Shown here in pieces: positions 1 through 12,185 of a stretch of 64,000 bases of DNA (position 1 is its first letter; each line of letters starts with the position of its first letter). This DNA is from Typhlomys cinereus. Taxonomy: Eukaryota > Chordata > Mammalia > Rodentia > Platacanthomyidae. A program made the position numbers and the translations under genes. The notes under the pieces are model-generated. The model saw nothing but the letters and a program-made list of their open reading frames with translations, did no database searches and had not been told where the DNA came from. The DNA lies in the NCBI GenBank assembly GCA_023101885.1, contig JALPQD010000409.1, positions 1,452,610 to 1,516,609 on the forward strand, read 5' to 3'.

Positions 1-2344
1 TTTTTTTCGGTTTTGCTGCTCCTGCAATGCCCTTGACTCCAACCTGATGGGTATTGGATGTCACCCCCTGGCCAGAGATAAAGACCTGTTAAATTAGAGT
101 CTTGTTATAAGAGTATATTAAAAGGTATATGTCATAAAAGTAGGAAACCCTGGTGAGGGAGGGGTCAATCACCCATCTGCGAAATGGTTACTTTCTATCT
201 GCCAGACTATATGCCCTCCCTTTCTGGTAAGATCATACCCCATCAGTTGTAAATGATCAGGAAGGAAAGTCTGTGAACTTAACCAGATGTCTCATTATTT
301 ACTTGCTGTCCTTGGATGGTAGCCTATTTTCTCTGCTGTAACATGGTCCCTTCTCTCATTACTGGTATGGCCCTCCTTTCCCATCTCTCCTGTTCATAAT
401 CTTAGGAACTACTGTAGTTATTACAGAGATTTATCTTTGAGCATCTCTAAGTGGGTTTGGTACTAGGAGCCACCTATTAGGGAGTACATACAGCACTTAA
501 TTTTCTGTGTCTGGGATACTTCACTCAATATAATTGTTTCTAATAACATCCATTTCCCAGCAAATTCCATTAATTCATCATTTTTGATGGCTGAGTAGTA
601 CTCCATTGTATAGATTTACCACATTTTCCTTATCCACTCGTCAACTGTTGGACATTTGTGTTCATTCCATGACTTTGCTATTGTAAACAGTGCTGCTATG
701 AACATGGTCGTGCTTGTGCTATCAAGGTGAATTTTTGTTGTATGGGGTGATTCCCAAAAGTGGAATAGCAGGGTCATATGGCATTTCAATCTTTAATTTC
801 TTTAAGAATCTCCAGACGGCTCGCCAGAGTGGCTGTATGAGCCTGCATTCCCACCAGCAATGTAGAAGAGTTCCCCTCTCTCCACATCCTCTCCAGCATT
901 TGTTGTTGTTTGTATTGTGTATTTTTGCCATCTTAACTGGGGTGAGATGATTATCTCAGGGAAGTTTTGATTTGCATTTCCCTGACGGCTAAGGATGTGG
1001 AGTATTTTTTAAGATATTTGTTAGACATTTTAATTTCATCCCTGGTAAAGTTTCTTTGAAGTTCCAGGGCCCATTTTTTAATTGGGCCATTTGTTTCCTT
1101 AGTGTATAGTTTTCAAAGCTCTTTGTGCACTCTGGATAATAGCTCGATCAGATATGTCGTTAGTGACAATTTTCTCCCATTCTGTGGGTTGCCTTTGAGC
1201 TCGTGTTACAATCTCTTTATCTGAACAGAAGCTCTTTAATTTCACAAGATCCCAACTGTTGAGAGTTGGTAACAGTGACTGGGCTATTGGATATCTGTTT
1301 AGGAACTGTTGGCCTAGCCCAATCAGCTCGTGGACTTCCCTACCCTTTCACCTATGGTTTTAATAGTCTCTGGCCTTATATCAAGGTCCTTGATCCATTT
1401 GGAATTAAGTCTTGTAAATGGTGACAAGTAGGGGTCCAGTTTTAATCTTCTGCATGTGGACATCCAGTTTTGCCAGTACCATTTGTTGAAGATGCTGTTC
1501 TTTTTCCATTGGATTTTTTGGGCCCCTTTGTCAAAGATCAAATGGCTGTAATTTTGTGGGCTTATATCTGGGTCTTCAACCCTTATCCATTGATCTGTGT
1601 GTCTATTTTGGAGCCAGTACCAGGCTGTTTTTACAACTATGGATTTGTAGTACAGACCAAAGTTTGGTATGGTGATACCTCCAGCCGTGTTTTTGTTACT
1701 CAGGATTGTTTTTGCTATCCTGGGCCTTTTGTGCCTCCATATGAATTTTGAGATTGTTTGGTCAACTTTTTTAAAGAATTGCTTTGGGATTTTAATTGGT
1801 ATAGCATTGAATTTGTATATTGCCTTTGGTAGGGTGGTTGGACATCCACTTTTGCCAGCACCATTTGTTGAAGATGTTTTTCTTTTTTCATTGGATGTTT
1901 TGGCTCCTTTGTCAAAGATCAAATGTTTGTAATTGTGTGGGCTTATATCTGGGCCTTCAACCCTTATCCATTGATCTGTGTTTCTATTTCAGAGCCAGTA
2001 CCAGGCTGTTTTTATTACTATGGATTTGTTTTATAGATTAAGATTTGGTATGGTGATACCTCCAGCAGAGTGTTTGTTACTCAGGATTGTTTTTGCTATC
2101 CTGGATCATTTGTGCTTCCATATGAATTTTGAAGTAGTTTGGTCAATTTCTTTAAAGAATTGTTTTGGGATTTTGATTGGTAAAGCATTGAATCTGTATA
2201 TAGCTTTTGGTAGTATGGTCATTTTTATGATATTGATTCTGCCAATCCAGGAGCATAGGAGGTCTTTCTACCTTTTGGTGTCTTCTGCAATTTCTTTCTT
2301 TAGGGTTTTAAAGTTTTCTTTGTAAAACTCTCTCACTTCCTTGG
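1..2344 (-). mobile_element. L1 retrotransposon, 3' half (3'UTR plus ORF2 C-terminal part)
   Basis: On the minus strand, about 1-470 matches the L1 3'UTR seen in many other copies here, and about 475-2344 encodes the carboxy-terminal part of L1 ORF2, downstream of the reverse transcriptase core. Recognisable peptides include [24 protein letters not shown] and NSKWIKDLDIRPETIK. There are many stops and frameshifts, so it is dead. The 3' end runs off the left edge of the window. At 2344 the sequence flips to plus-strand L1, and the two halves appear to be one inverted insertion. An internal duplication is described separately. Confidence 0.9.
1458..2225 (-). repeat. Tandem duplication of about 380 bp inside L1 ORF2
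   Basis: The same ORF2 segment occurs twice head-to-tail, at about 1458-1838 and 1839-2225. Both copies start near the motif for a trapped 'GGATGTCC' and run through the LIFDKGA and [19 protein letters not shown] coding region. On the minus strand the first copy stays in frame with part of the second, so the 199-codon reading frame at 1323-1922 contains the IFDKGA peptide twice. The copies differ by many substitutions, so this is either an old duplication or a join between two different L1 copies. Confidence 0.8.
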
Positions 2345-4713
2345 TAACGTTTCATCCATGCACCAAAGAATATACAGTTTTCTCAGCAGCAAATGGAACT
2401 TTCTCCAAAATATACCACATACTGGGCCACAAAACCAATCTCCACATATTCAGGAAAGTTGAAATTCTAGCCTGTACCCTATCAGACAAACATGGTCTAA
2501 AGCTTGACATCTGCAACATAGCAACAGCAGAAAATACACTAACTCCTGGAACTAAACACTATGATGCTAAATGAGAATTGGATTCAAGAAAAAATCATAA
2601 GGAAATTCAAGATTTCCTAGAAGAGAACAATAATGAAAATCCAACATATCATGGGACACAATGAAAACCATCCTAAGAAGTAAATTTATAGCCCTTAATG
2701 CCTACATCAAAAAATAGAAACATCACAAATTAATAACAATGCAGCTTAAAGCTTTAGAGAAACAAGAGCAATCCAATCCCAAGAGCAGTAGAAGAGAAGA
2801 GATTACTGAAATCAGGGGAGAAATATCTGAAATTGAGATAAAGAAAAAGATACCGAGAATCAACCAGTCAAAAAGCTGGTTCTTTGAAAAAATCAGGAAG
2901 ATTCATCCATCTCTAGCTAAATTAACTAAATACAAGACAGAGAAACCCAAATTAACAAAATTACAAATGAAAATGGAGTTATCACTACTGATATCCATGA
3001 AATTCAGAGAATTATAATGTCATCTTTCAAAAACTTATACCCTGTGAAATTTGACAACACAAAAAAAGGATTAATTCCTAAGTAAGTACAACTTATCTAA
3101 ATTGAATCAGGAAGATTTGAGTTATTTAAATAGTTCTATAACATATGAGGAAAACGATGAAGTAATCTTCAATCTTCCCACCAAAAAATGTCCTGGACCA
3201 GATGGATTCAGCACAGAGTTCTACCAGACATTTAAGGAACAACTAACACCAATACTCCTTAAACTATTTCAAAAAATTGTGAAAGAAGGAACACTGCCAA
3301 ATTATTTCTATGAAGCTAATGTCATATTAATCCCAAAACTTAATAAAGATACACTTTAAAAAGAAAACTGTAGGTCAATCTCTTTGAAGAACACAAATGC
3401 AAAATTCTCAACAAAACTTAGCAAATCAAATTCAAAAACATATAAAAATCATTTATTGTGATCAGGTAGGCTTTATCCCAGGCACACAATGTTGGTTCAA
3501 CATACACATATCATTCAATGTAATTCACCATGTAAACCAGTCCAAAGTCCAAGACCACATGATACTCTCGATTTATGCAGAAAAAGCTTTTGAGAAAATC
3601 CAACATCCTTTTATGATCAAAACCCTAGAGACAGTTGGAATGAAAGGAACCTTTATCATCTTAATAAAGTCTGTATGTAATAAGCCAACAGCAAGGATTA
3701 TACTCAAAGGTGAAAAACTTGAAGCATTTCTGCTTCAATCAGGAAGTAGACAAGGCTGTCCACTCTCACCATTTCTATTCAATACTGTACTTGAAGTCTT
3801 AGCTAGAGCCATAAGACAAGAGAGGGAAATAAAATGGATTCAAATCAGTAAGGAAGAAGTCCAGTTATCAGAGACACTATATTAATCACCTGCAACCAGG
3901 CCAGCCTAATCTCTCCCGATCCTAAAGCTCAGGGAAATTTGAGAAGAAACAGCAGTAAGATTGCAAGTCTAAAGATGGGGAAGAGCAATGATATGCAAGA
4001 TACTTCATACAAGTTAGGGCCGAAGTAACCATGATAGGACTTTGCATGACTTGTGCAATGACCGTCATATTATTGACCACCCCCCCAAAGCCTAGTATGG
4101 ATCACAGGCACTAGCATCCTTAGAGGCAAGGGATTAACAGCCACAATAGTGTTCTTATACTAAAGAGGAACACAAGAAAGGGCTCTAGGCAATGTTACTA
4201 TTTCTTTACACCTCATCAGAGAGGAGGACCCAGAGGGAAGTTTGACATTCACACTAAAGGATGCTCCAGGGATTGGGGGGAGGGGTCACTGGGAGAAAAG
4301 AAGGGGGGAGAAAGAAAGGGAAAGGGGGAGAAGGAGCAAGGGGATTGGGGGAGGGGTGGAGAGAGGGAGGGGCCTGGGGTACCTATTAAGTTTGTATGAA
4401 TGGAAGAAATAGATAAAATAAAATAAAGAAAAGAAGTCAATTTATCTCTATTTGTAGATGACATGATTATATATACCTTAGTGATCGTAAAAACTCCACC
4501 AGGAAACTCCTGGAACTAACACAGAAGTTCAGCAGGGTGGCAGGTTATAAAATAAATGTACAAGAGTCAGTGTTGTTCCTATATGCCCAGGATAAAAAAA
4601 GTGACAAAAACTTAAGAGAAAGAATTCCATGTATGATAGTCCCTAAAAAAAATGAAATACCTTAGTGTAAACCTAACCAAGGAAGTGAGAGACCTTACAA
4701 TGAAAACTTCAAA
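2345..4713 (+). mobile_element. L1 retrotransposon, inverted 5' half (end of endonuclease domain to reverse transcriptase)
   Basis: Plus-strand L1 ORF2 begins abruptly at the end of the endonuclease domain (FHPCTKEYTVFSAANGTFSK-like) and runs through the fingers ([15 protein letters not shown]), the [12 protein letters not shown] motif and the catalytic FVDDM motif at about 4453-4467. It stops near 4713 at the codons for 'KEVRDL'. The minus-strand half at 1-2344 begins at the same ORF2 position, so together they cover ORF2 once. It is interrupted by a nested L1 tail at 3870-4431 and has several stops and frameshifts. Confidence 0.88.
3870..4431 (+). mobile_element. Nested 5'-truncated L1 (3'UTR only) with target-site duplication
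   Basis: This is a 562-bp copy of the L1 3'UTR: the AATCACC start module, a long G-rich purine tract at about 4275-4378, the end motif with 'TTTGTATGA' and an A-rich tail. It interrupts ORF2 of the surrounding L1 exactly in the codons before the FVDDM motif. The flanks are agaagtccagttatc (3855-3869) and agaagtcaatttatc (4432-4446), a 15-bp duplication with two mismatches. Confidence 0.88.
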
Positions 4714-5335
4714 AATTTTTATTGGAATTTTTTGCCTAGTTATATAAGCTCAATAGATAACCACCTTCTTCTCCCTCCTCCTTTCTTCCCCACTGTTGTC
4801 TCCCATTCCACTCTCCTACCTTTCCCACTCTCCCCCTCCCTCTTACCCTTTTTCCTTCCCTTCCTCCTCTCTTGGTGCTTTCTCCTTTCTCCCTCTCATC
4901 CTCCATAGTATCTGTTTATGTGTTCACTGAATTTTTAAAGATATTTGTTGAATGATTGAATTCATCTTGCTAAAAGTTTCTTTTTAGTTATAAGGGTGAA
5001 TTAATTAGGTCGTTGCTTTCTTTATATTTAATTTTTGAGTTCTTTGTATGCTCTGGATATCAGTCCTCTATCAGATATGTGGTTAACGAAGAATTTTCTC
5101 CACTCCATGGATTGCCTTTTTGCTTGATTGACAATATCTTTTGCATGTGAGAAATTTTCTAATTTCATGAAATCCCATTTTTTAAGTGTTGGTCTTATTT
5201 CCTTTGTATTTTGGGTCCTGTTCTGAAAATGCTGACCTAGACAAATCATCTCCAGTCTACATCCTATTTTTTGTTCTAGGACTTTCATTGTCTCTGGTCT
5301 AATATTGAGGTCTTTGATTTGTACAGCTTGCAAAT
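4714..5335 (-). mobile_element. Antisense L1 fragment: 3'UTR end joined to ORF2 C-terminal region
   Basis: A T-rich stretch followed by 'gcctagttatataagctcaat' and a C/T-rich tract (4735-4920) is the reverse complement of the L1 tail. From about 4925 the minus strand encodes ORF2 peptides such as DLNIRPETMKVLEQKIG and DRGLISRAYKELKN. Most of the 3'UTR and the last part of ORF2 between these two pieces is missing, so there was an internal deletion. Confidence 0.8.
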
Positions 5336-6379
5336 GCTAATGGTCATTCAAGGTAAATGTTTCAATAGTTCATTGCTCCTCTGAGAAAGCATCTGTCGTG
5401 TATATAAATTTCTGGATGTGTTTAGTATAGAAAATCTTTTATCGGCATTGGTTTCTTAGATAGGATTTGTACTAATGAACAAAATGTGCATGCTTTTATT
5501 TTTATAACTTATGAAGAAGAGCAAAATGGATAAAAACTGCAGAATCTATCACTTAGAAGTGCAATGAGGAAATTTAAAACATCACAGCATTCACTTGTGA
5601 CACATTCTAATTTCTTCCATATTAAAAACCAACAAAGCCATTTTTTACCCTATTCCCTTGCCTTCTCCATGAAACCAAAAAAGTGGGAAGAATGATCTAT
5701 TACACAGTGTCTAAATTTTTCTTTTTCTACTGTCCATTTTCAATCCACTGTAGTTTCGCTATTGTAACTCTCAAACTACTTCCAATAATATTTTCATCAA
5801 TGACCAATTTTGATTGTTAGGTGAAGTGCCATGAAAAATTAATATCTCTTCTGTCATGCTATATTGTAGTTTTATAATTTTTTGTCACTTTAGATACTTT
5901 TGTGTTAATTTTTTAATGGAAATAATTAAAACAGTACCTATCAAGTGTTGCTGTATGCCAGCTTTGAACCCAATTGGTGGCTTCTTTCATTTCTGCCACT
6001 ATTTTTTCCTCTTTTAATCCTTCAACCTCTATGTTTTACACTATTATTATCTTTCACTTTTGAAATTCATTTCTTCATCCTTAATTTTCATTAAAAAATT
6101 CTTTTCTGACCACTTCTTTGCTAGTCAATATATCTTCCTCAAAGACTCTTCTTCCAATGATTTTTACATTGCTATTCAGATAAATGTGAGTTAATATCTT
6201 GGATCTACCACTAAAATACTTGAAAAGTTTGGACAAGTTTCCTTTTTTATATTTTAACTTTTATTTAATCATCCTTCTTAAGTGCACATACATTATTGAA
6301 TAGAACATTTAGTGATTTACAATGCATTTAAAAAGAAAACAAAACTCACAGTGGTCCATTAACCACAGACAAAGGATCC
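5336..6379. other. AT-rich sequence with no recognised feature
   Basis: I see no reading frame, repeat family or splice-like signal that I can support here. Confidence 0.6.
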
Positions 6380-6560
6380 ATCCATCAATTATATGTATTA
6401 TAACTCTATATATATCAATTAAAATAATATCTGCACCTATCACATCTATCATCTATCAATTAATAATAATCTGTCTTTCATCTATTAGCTATCTATCCTC
6501 TATTATCTAAACTTATATCTGTTATTTGTCTATTACCTGTCATCATCTGTCATCTATGTA
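6380..6560. repeat. Degenerate TCTA/ATCT tetranucleotide microsatellite
   Basis: Runs of ATCTATCA, TCTATTA and TGTCATC repeat imperfectly over about 180 bp. It lies immediately before an old antisense L1 tail. Confidence 0.7.
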
Positions 6561-6564
6561 TCTT

Positions 6565-7240
6565 TTAAAATAAACTTATTAAGTTTATATTTGTATATAC
6601 ATGTTCATTGCCTCCTTCATTCCCCCTCACTTCCTCCCTCTGATCTTTCCCGCTCCCATCCCATTTCACCATCCTTCCAATCCCTATGTGGTACAGTCTA
6701 CTCCTTCCTATTCTCTTGTCCTTTGGTTCTATGGTTCCTGGGGATCCTCTGTATCATCTGTTCTCATGGTGTTTCAGGCCTTTGTGGCACACAGAGAGGC
6801 CCTTTGTTGGGTGACCCACTGATATGGGTATTCTCCTACCTCTTTTTAACCCCTTACCTGTAAGGATCCTACTGCCTGAAACTATTTCTCCTGAGATCAG
6901 TGCTACAACATGTGGGCATTCTGACATGTTCACCACTGTGAAGGTCTGATGAGATCTAGGCCCATTGCTGTGAGTTCTTGGATATAGCTGTTCTACTTTG
7001 AGTGGAGTGACCTGTCCATCAAGGAGCTCTTCATCTTTAAGCTCTTACAGTCTTACCACCCCTTCTTTTGCAAAGTTCCCTGAGTATCCTGGCAGGGAGA
7101 GACTTGGCTGGCCTGATTCCAGATGATCATTGTAGGACTGCAGGTTTCTATATTCAGGTTGTTTGTTGTACATTTTCCTATTCTTGCAATGCACAAAGCT
7201 GAATCTTATCTAGGTATAGAGATCCTCTTCTATCCAATAA
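6565..7240 (-). mobile_element. Old antisense L1 3'UTR-like segment
   Basis: A C/T-rich stretch (about 6610-6690, the complement of an L1 purine tract) is followed by blocks resembling other antisense L1 tails here, for example the 'aaggatcctact' block and the 'cttacagtcttaccaccccttc ... ccctgagtatcctggcaggg' arrangement. The latter also aligns loosely with 26095-26160. It is well diverged from the young tails. The boundaries are approximate. Confidence 0.5.
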
Positions 7241-7368
7241 TACATAAAGTGTTAAAGAAAGGTCTCTATATAAGAGAAGGCTTGAGGGAGAGAGAGGATC
7301 AGGAATAATTCACAGTAGTAAGTGAGGTCAACCACCAGGATATCATCTGGCCATTGGAAAATTTTCTT

Positions 7369-7662
7369 TTTTTATAATTTTTTTATTTTATTATTTATTC
7401 AATTGTGCGTATATGTGTATGTATGTGTGAGTATGTATGTATGTGTGTGTAGAACAATGGACGAACTCGGGAACCACCATGGATGCCTCCACCTCCTCCT
7501 TGTTTACTCTGCCCCGGGATTCACAGGCTCTGCCCTACCAGGACCAGAAATGCAGGCTGCCCCTGCTTCCGCCCAGCATCTATATGTGGGGTCTAGGATC
7601 TGAACTCAGGACCTTCTGCCTGCAAGGCAGAGGTTTAACCCCTGAGTCACCTCTCCAGCCCC
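7369..7662 (-). mobile_element. tRNA-headed SINE (young local family), antisense
   Basis: Read on the minus strand it starts with GGGGCTGGAGAGGTGACTCAGG, continues through a B-box-like GAGTTC block, the 'CCTGGTAGGGC' body, a TG/CA microsatellite and an AT-rich tail. Flanks tggaaaattttctt (7355-7368) and tggaaattttctt (7663-7675) are a target-site duplication with one indel. The small reading frames across it are fortuitous. Confidence 0.9.
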
Positions 7663-7904
7663 TGGAAATTTTCTTGAGATGGATCTATATTCATTTCTTT
7701 ATCAGCAATATGTTCATTAAGAGTAGCTTATAACTAAATTTTATAAACCTTGCAATTAACCTGCATACATAATTAGTCAGTTAATTTTAGAACTTATTAA
7801 GCTTTTACTGTATTCTATTCATTGTACTAAGTACCTAGATTAAAATTGATTATGTAAATATGATGATCTTTTACTGTTCAACAAATAGTTCTTTATGTCA
7901 ATTG

Positions 7905-8255
7905 CATTTTTTGAGCTTATGTGTGTGTGTGCACTCTTTTGTATATACATATATGGTTGAGCATATGGAGGTGCTAAAATTGTTCATGTGAATGTGGAAT
8001 CAAGTGGTTGATGATAGGTGTCTTTCACAGTTGATACCATACTTATTTTGTTAGAGAAGGTCTGTCTTTGAACCTGGAGTTAACCAATTTGGCTATATTA
8101 GTTGACCAACACATGTCTAGTGTCTACTGTCTCCACCACTTCAGTGCTAGGATCATAGACATACTATGGAAAATTACATGAGTGCTGGATATCAAACTCA
8201 GGCCCTTATGCTGGAATGGGAAGTTGTTTATAGACAGCTGTCTCCCAAGTCCCTT
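7905..8255 (-). repeat. Diverged rodent-type interspersed repeat, antisense
   Basis: A (TG)n start, a central 'ttagagaaggtctgtctttgaacctggagtta' type block, 'cagtgctaggatcatag' and a tail 'caaactcaggcccttatgctgg...ctcccaagtccc' match the layout of a common rodent repeat, usually read on the opposite strand. A similar element is at 21005-21362. The family name is not certain. Confidence 0.45.
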
Positions 8256-8529
8256 TCCAGTTTTTAAAAATGGATATTCATAATTTTAGTGTTTTATGAA
8301 ATTTTTATACTTTTTATATCATAGATAATACATACTAGTTTATGATTTGGGAAACAAATCTTATAATTTTAATTTTCAGATAGGTACATATGTCTGCTTA
8401 TATAACTTTATTGTACCTTGTTTAATTTTTATAATAGATTTTCCCCTTTTAAGGAACGATTCAAGTGTCATGTTATTTAGCTCTGTGTATTATTTAATGA
8501 AAATTATGCTTACATTGCTATGCCATGTA

Positions 8530-8755
8530 AATCTCTCTCTCCCCCCCTCCCTCTCACTCTCTCTTTTTGCCATGTGGTAATCTCTAGATTATAAATAAAA
8601 TATAAATGGCCTTATAAGCTTTACTTTCCTTATTTGATAAATATTTTCCCATTTAAAGCATTATTTCTGAGAGAAAGAGAAAAAGAGCAAGAGAGCAAGA
8701 GAAATAGAGACAGAACGAGACAGACAGATAATAGAAAAATACATATATATATGGA
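8530..8755. repeat. Low-complexity CT-rich and GA-rich tracts
   Basis: A (CT)n/C-rich run lies at about 8532-8568, and an imperfect GAGA/GACA purine run at about 8668-8735, ending in (TA)n. No coding signal. Confidence 0.7.
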
Positions 8756-8907
8756 AGTTACCATTAATTGCTAATCTGACACTTAAGAGGTAAAGACTTT
8801 GGGTACAACTGAGAAGATTAAGGCAGTCCTTAGGTGGAAGTTCATTATTATTGCTTTGGTCGAGGTGGGAATGTGTGCCCAGTGTGGGTATCAAAATTGC
8901 TTGTATA

Positions 8908-9945
8908 AGAAAATCTCTGTAATACCCACTTTATTTGCAAAGGATTATAAACAAGAGGGAAGGGGAAGAAGAACCCTCATAAGAAAGGAAATAGGGGATC
9001 AGGCTTCAATAGAGAAATTAGGCCTAGGACATGTGTTGCATGTAAGTAGCGAGACATCTGGTGCAGCTCACTCTCACTTCCCATCTTGTTCACTTGTGAC
9101 TGAACAGGTTTGATATCATCAATCAGGGAGGATATAGGGATTAGAAGATAGATAATAACCATCTGGCAAGTGGGACACTAACCTCCCCTCCACTACTATG
9201 TCCTACTCTTATTCTTCTTTTTTTGAGTCTCCTCTTATATTAAAATCTTCATTTAAACAGTCTTTTATCTTTGGTTAGGAGGTGACCTTCAGTACCAATC
9301 GGGATGCAGCCAAGGGCAGTTCAGGAGAAGCAAAATTGAAAACAACAGCAAACCATAATTCAGAGCACAAAAGACCCTACATTATTCATCTGGAAGCAGA
9401 CCAAACAAATACTTCCCAATCCTAAAGCTCAGGGAACCTTGTGGAAGAGGGGGCAACAAGATTGTAAGAGCCTAAAGATGGCAAGGACAAAGATGTGCAA
9501 GAAACTCCCCACAAGTTAGGGCTGCATCAGCCAGAATTGGACTTTGCCTGACCTGCACAATGGTTGACATGTCTAGCAAAGTCTAGCATGGATCACAGGA
9601 GAGACAGCTCCAGGAAGTAAGATCCTTAGAGGCAAGGGATTAAACAGTGATAATAGAGTGACCACGCTAATGGGAAGCCCAAGAATGGTCCAGGCTGTGT
9701 TACTGAGTTCTGAACCCTTACTAAGGTGGAAGACTCAGAGGGATTTTTGGTGTTCACACAAATGGATGCTCCAGGGGATGTAAGGGAGGAAGAGGGAGGC
9801 ATCAGGAGAGACGGAGGTAGGAGGGGGGAAAAGGAAGGGGGAAGGGAGGACGGTACAACGAGGGACCATTGGGAAGGGGAGGCAGAAGGGAGAAGAGGGA
9901 GTTACCTATTGAGCTTTTATGATTAATAAAAAAAAATAAAATTGA
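8908..9945 (+). mobile_element. 5'-truncated L1, 3'UTR
   Basis: A near complete copy of the L1 3'UTR, starting at the 'aaatctctgtaat' module just after the ORF2 stop. It passes through the 'ttgcatgtaagtagcgagacatctgg' block, the 'aggaggtgacc' and 'gatccttagaggcaagggatta' modules, then a G-rich purine tract (about 9790-9900), and ends in AATAAAAAAAAATAAAAT. It is about 1.04 kb. I could not find a convincing target-site duplication. Confidence 0.85.
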
Positions 9946-9966
9946 GAAAAAAACCCAAAAAATCCC

Positions 9967-10540
9967 AAATAACAAACAACAAAAAAGTGATTTAACACTG
10001 ACAAACTAGCAAGAAAACAAATAATTAAGTATGCCTTTATGCATTCATCCATGATCTCTGCTTTTTATATGAATGCGATGTGATTAGTTCTCTCTGTCTC
10101 TGATAGTCTTACTTTTGTTTTTAGATAGACTGTAAATTAGAATTGTGAATGAAACTCCTTTCTTTTCTAAGTGACTTGTTCCTTCAGTGAGTTTTCAAAT
10201 AAAATAATACACAGTACCAATATGCATAACATCTATAATTTTATAGAATCTGATCACTTTCACATACCACCCATTCAATTTATGGACAATGTAGTCACAT
10301 TAATTATGTCAAAATATTTATGGATGTCACAATATCCATTTAAGGTGACTATGCAGAAAAGTAGACTGAGATATTATTTGTAATTTTAATACTGTTCAAC
10401 TTTATATAACACAAAATTACAAAAAATGACCAAATTAAACAAAGAAAGGCAAATTTAACATTTCATTAGTTATGTCCTTATTTTAGCTATAAGAAGAGAT
10501 TTATATTTTAATGCTTATGCTATCCATTTTAATCATTATT
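9967..10540. other. AT-rich sequence with no recognised feature
   Basis: Nothing that I can support. A 70-codon open frame at 10171-10383 has no recognisable motif and no coding context. Confidence 0.5.
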
Positions 10541-11060
10541 ATTTTTAATATTAAGTTCATGCATATAGTCACTTTACAATATTTTCTTCCCTTAGTCCAA
10601 ATTTTTATCCCCCTCCTCTTCCCCTATGACCCTTCAATCACCTACCTGACTCCCTCCTATTTTCAAATCTTTTCACTTATGTGAAAAGTCTGTGATGACT
10701 TACTGTAATTTACATTTGAGTCCTTATCTTGCATTGTGTTTTCAGAAATGAATGACATGTGTCTTTCTTTACTTTGTCATATGCTATAGCTTCACTGTTC
10801 TAAAAAACACTCCATGTGTCATGTTTTCATTTGTCAGTTGCTGATCTCATAGTTTTGCCTTTTGTAGAATATCACATATTTGAAATAATTTGTAGAATCT
10901 TCAGATTGTAATCTTTTAATAAGCAGTACATTTTAAAGTTTATTCTATTTTTTACATATCTTTAATGCCTTCTTTTTGTTATAATGTTATATTATATATA
11001 TATATATATATATTGCTATGTTTTGTTTATCCATTGATCTTTGGAACTCATTTTATCATC
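10540..11060 (-). mobile_element. Possible ancient antisense L1 remnant with a (TA)n run
   Basis: The order 'agttcatgcatatagtcactttacaatattt', 'cccctcctcttcccc', 'aaaacactccatgtgtcatgttttcatttgtcagttg' resembles the antisense end of old mammalian L1 ORF2, but the identity is weak. A perfect (TA)n of about 20 bp lies at about 10992-11012. Confidence 0.3.
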
Positions 11061-11326
11061 TCCAAATTGATTGATATATAAAGAAAGAAAAGTATAAATA
11101 TTTTTATTTATGTAACATCAATTTATGTGGGAAATATTAGAAGTGTGATACTTGAATAATGTAATAAGAATATATGAAGTTTTGTAAGATAACATTAAAT
11201 TGTCTTCCACTGTTGCTATACATATTTCTTTCCTATAATTAATGACTGTATTTCCTTTCTTTGTCCATCTTCATCAGTACTTGTTGTTGTCACTTGCTTG
11301 AGTTTTAGGATAATTTTGTTGTTTTA

Positions 11327-11748
11327 TGTGATACTATGGATTCAGGAAGTTCCTAGCCCAGGCTCCCGGATACGGACAAGCCTGGACACATACTGACATA
11401 TCCCGGACATGTCCTAATAGAAAACCATGCAGGTGGAGGGATGAACCACAAAAGGGAAGCTGCCATCTAACTTGCCCCTGCAATGGACACTTAGTAAACA
11501 GTTAAATGATTGGTGGCTGTCCCCCGGAGCAGAGGGATGGCAACACCTCATTGGACCCCTGATGCTATATAAGCCCAAACACCTTCTTAATAAATTGAAT
11601 CTGCAACAAACTCATCCACTGCTTGCTTCTCAACCGATTCCTGGTGTCTGAGTGGTGACCCTGCGCTGGCTCCCCCCTTGCTTTGAGCCCGGAGGCTCCA
11701 CCATTTCCCCCTCCTTTCGCCAGCTGGCCCGGTGGGGATTTGGCAACA
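11327..11748 (+). mobile_element. Solo LTR of an endogenous retrovirus, sense
   Basis: GC-rich relative to its surroundings. It shows a TATA box (ctatataag, about 11570), a polyadenylation signal (aataaa, about 11590), and a U5-like region ending in ...GGCAACA at 11748. A gttgt pair flanks it (11318-11322 and 11749-11753), which may be the target duplication; the left edge is uncertain by a few bases. No internal retroviral sequence follows, so it is solo. It resembles ERVK-type LTRs in layout, but the class is not proven. Confidence 0.65.
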
Positions 11749-11884
11749 GTTGTAATGTTGATTTGTCCAATGACATATTATGTCAAATGTTTTCATTCAT
11801 TTGTCTGTCATTTGCCTATTTGCTTTAGATGAGACATCTAGATTGCCCACTTCTTAAGGAAATTGTATGCTTTTATATTTTTAA

Positions 11885-11910
11885 ATTCTTGCATGTACAT
11901 GTATAAATAT

Positions 11911-11943
<33 letters not shown>

Positions 11944-11955
11944 GTATGTATATGA
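11885..11955. repeat. TATG/TACA microsatellite
   Basis: Imperfect repeats of TATG, TATA and TACA over about 70 bp. Confidence 0.7.
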
Positions 11956-12185
11956 ATGTTCTGCATGTGTTCATAGTGTAACAGCTCTTGTACATGATAA
12001 TGTGCATTGGTGAACATATAGAAAAGCCAGAAGATGGCATTGAATAAGTCTCTGACTTATTTTTTTGAGTCAAGGTTTGCCATTAAAATTGAAGTTGAGA
12101 TGGTAGCTAGTAAACCCCAGTAATCCTTCTCCCTCTGCCCTATCCCACAGTGTTTTGGTGGCAGGTATTCTTGGACACACCTAAG

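Noticed and set aside
5336..6379. Host gene exons in the unique stretches
   Set aside because: No long frames, no recognisable peptides and no CpG-rich promoter in any of the unique stretches; the window looks intergenic or deep intronic, which cannot be told apart here.
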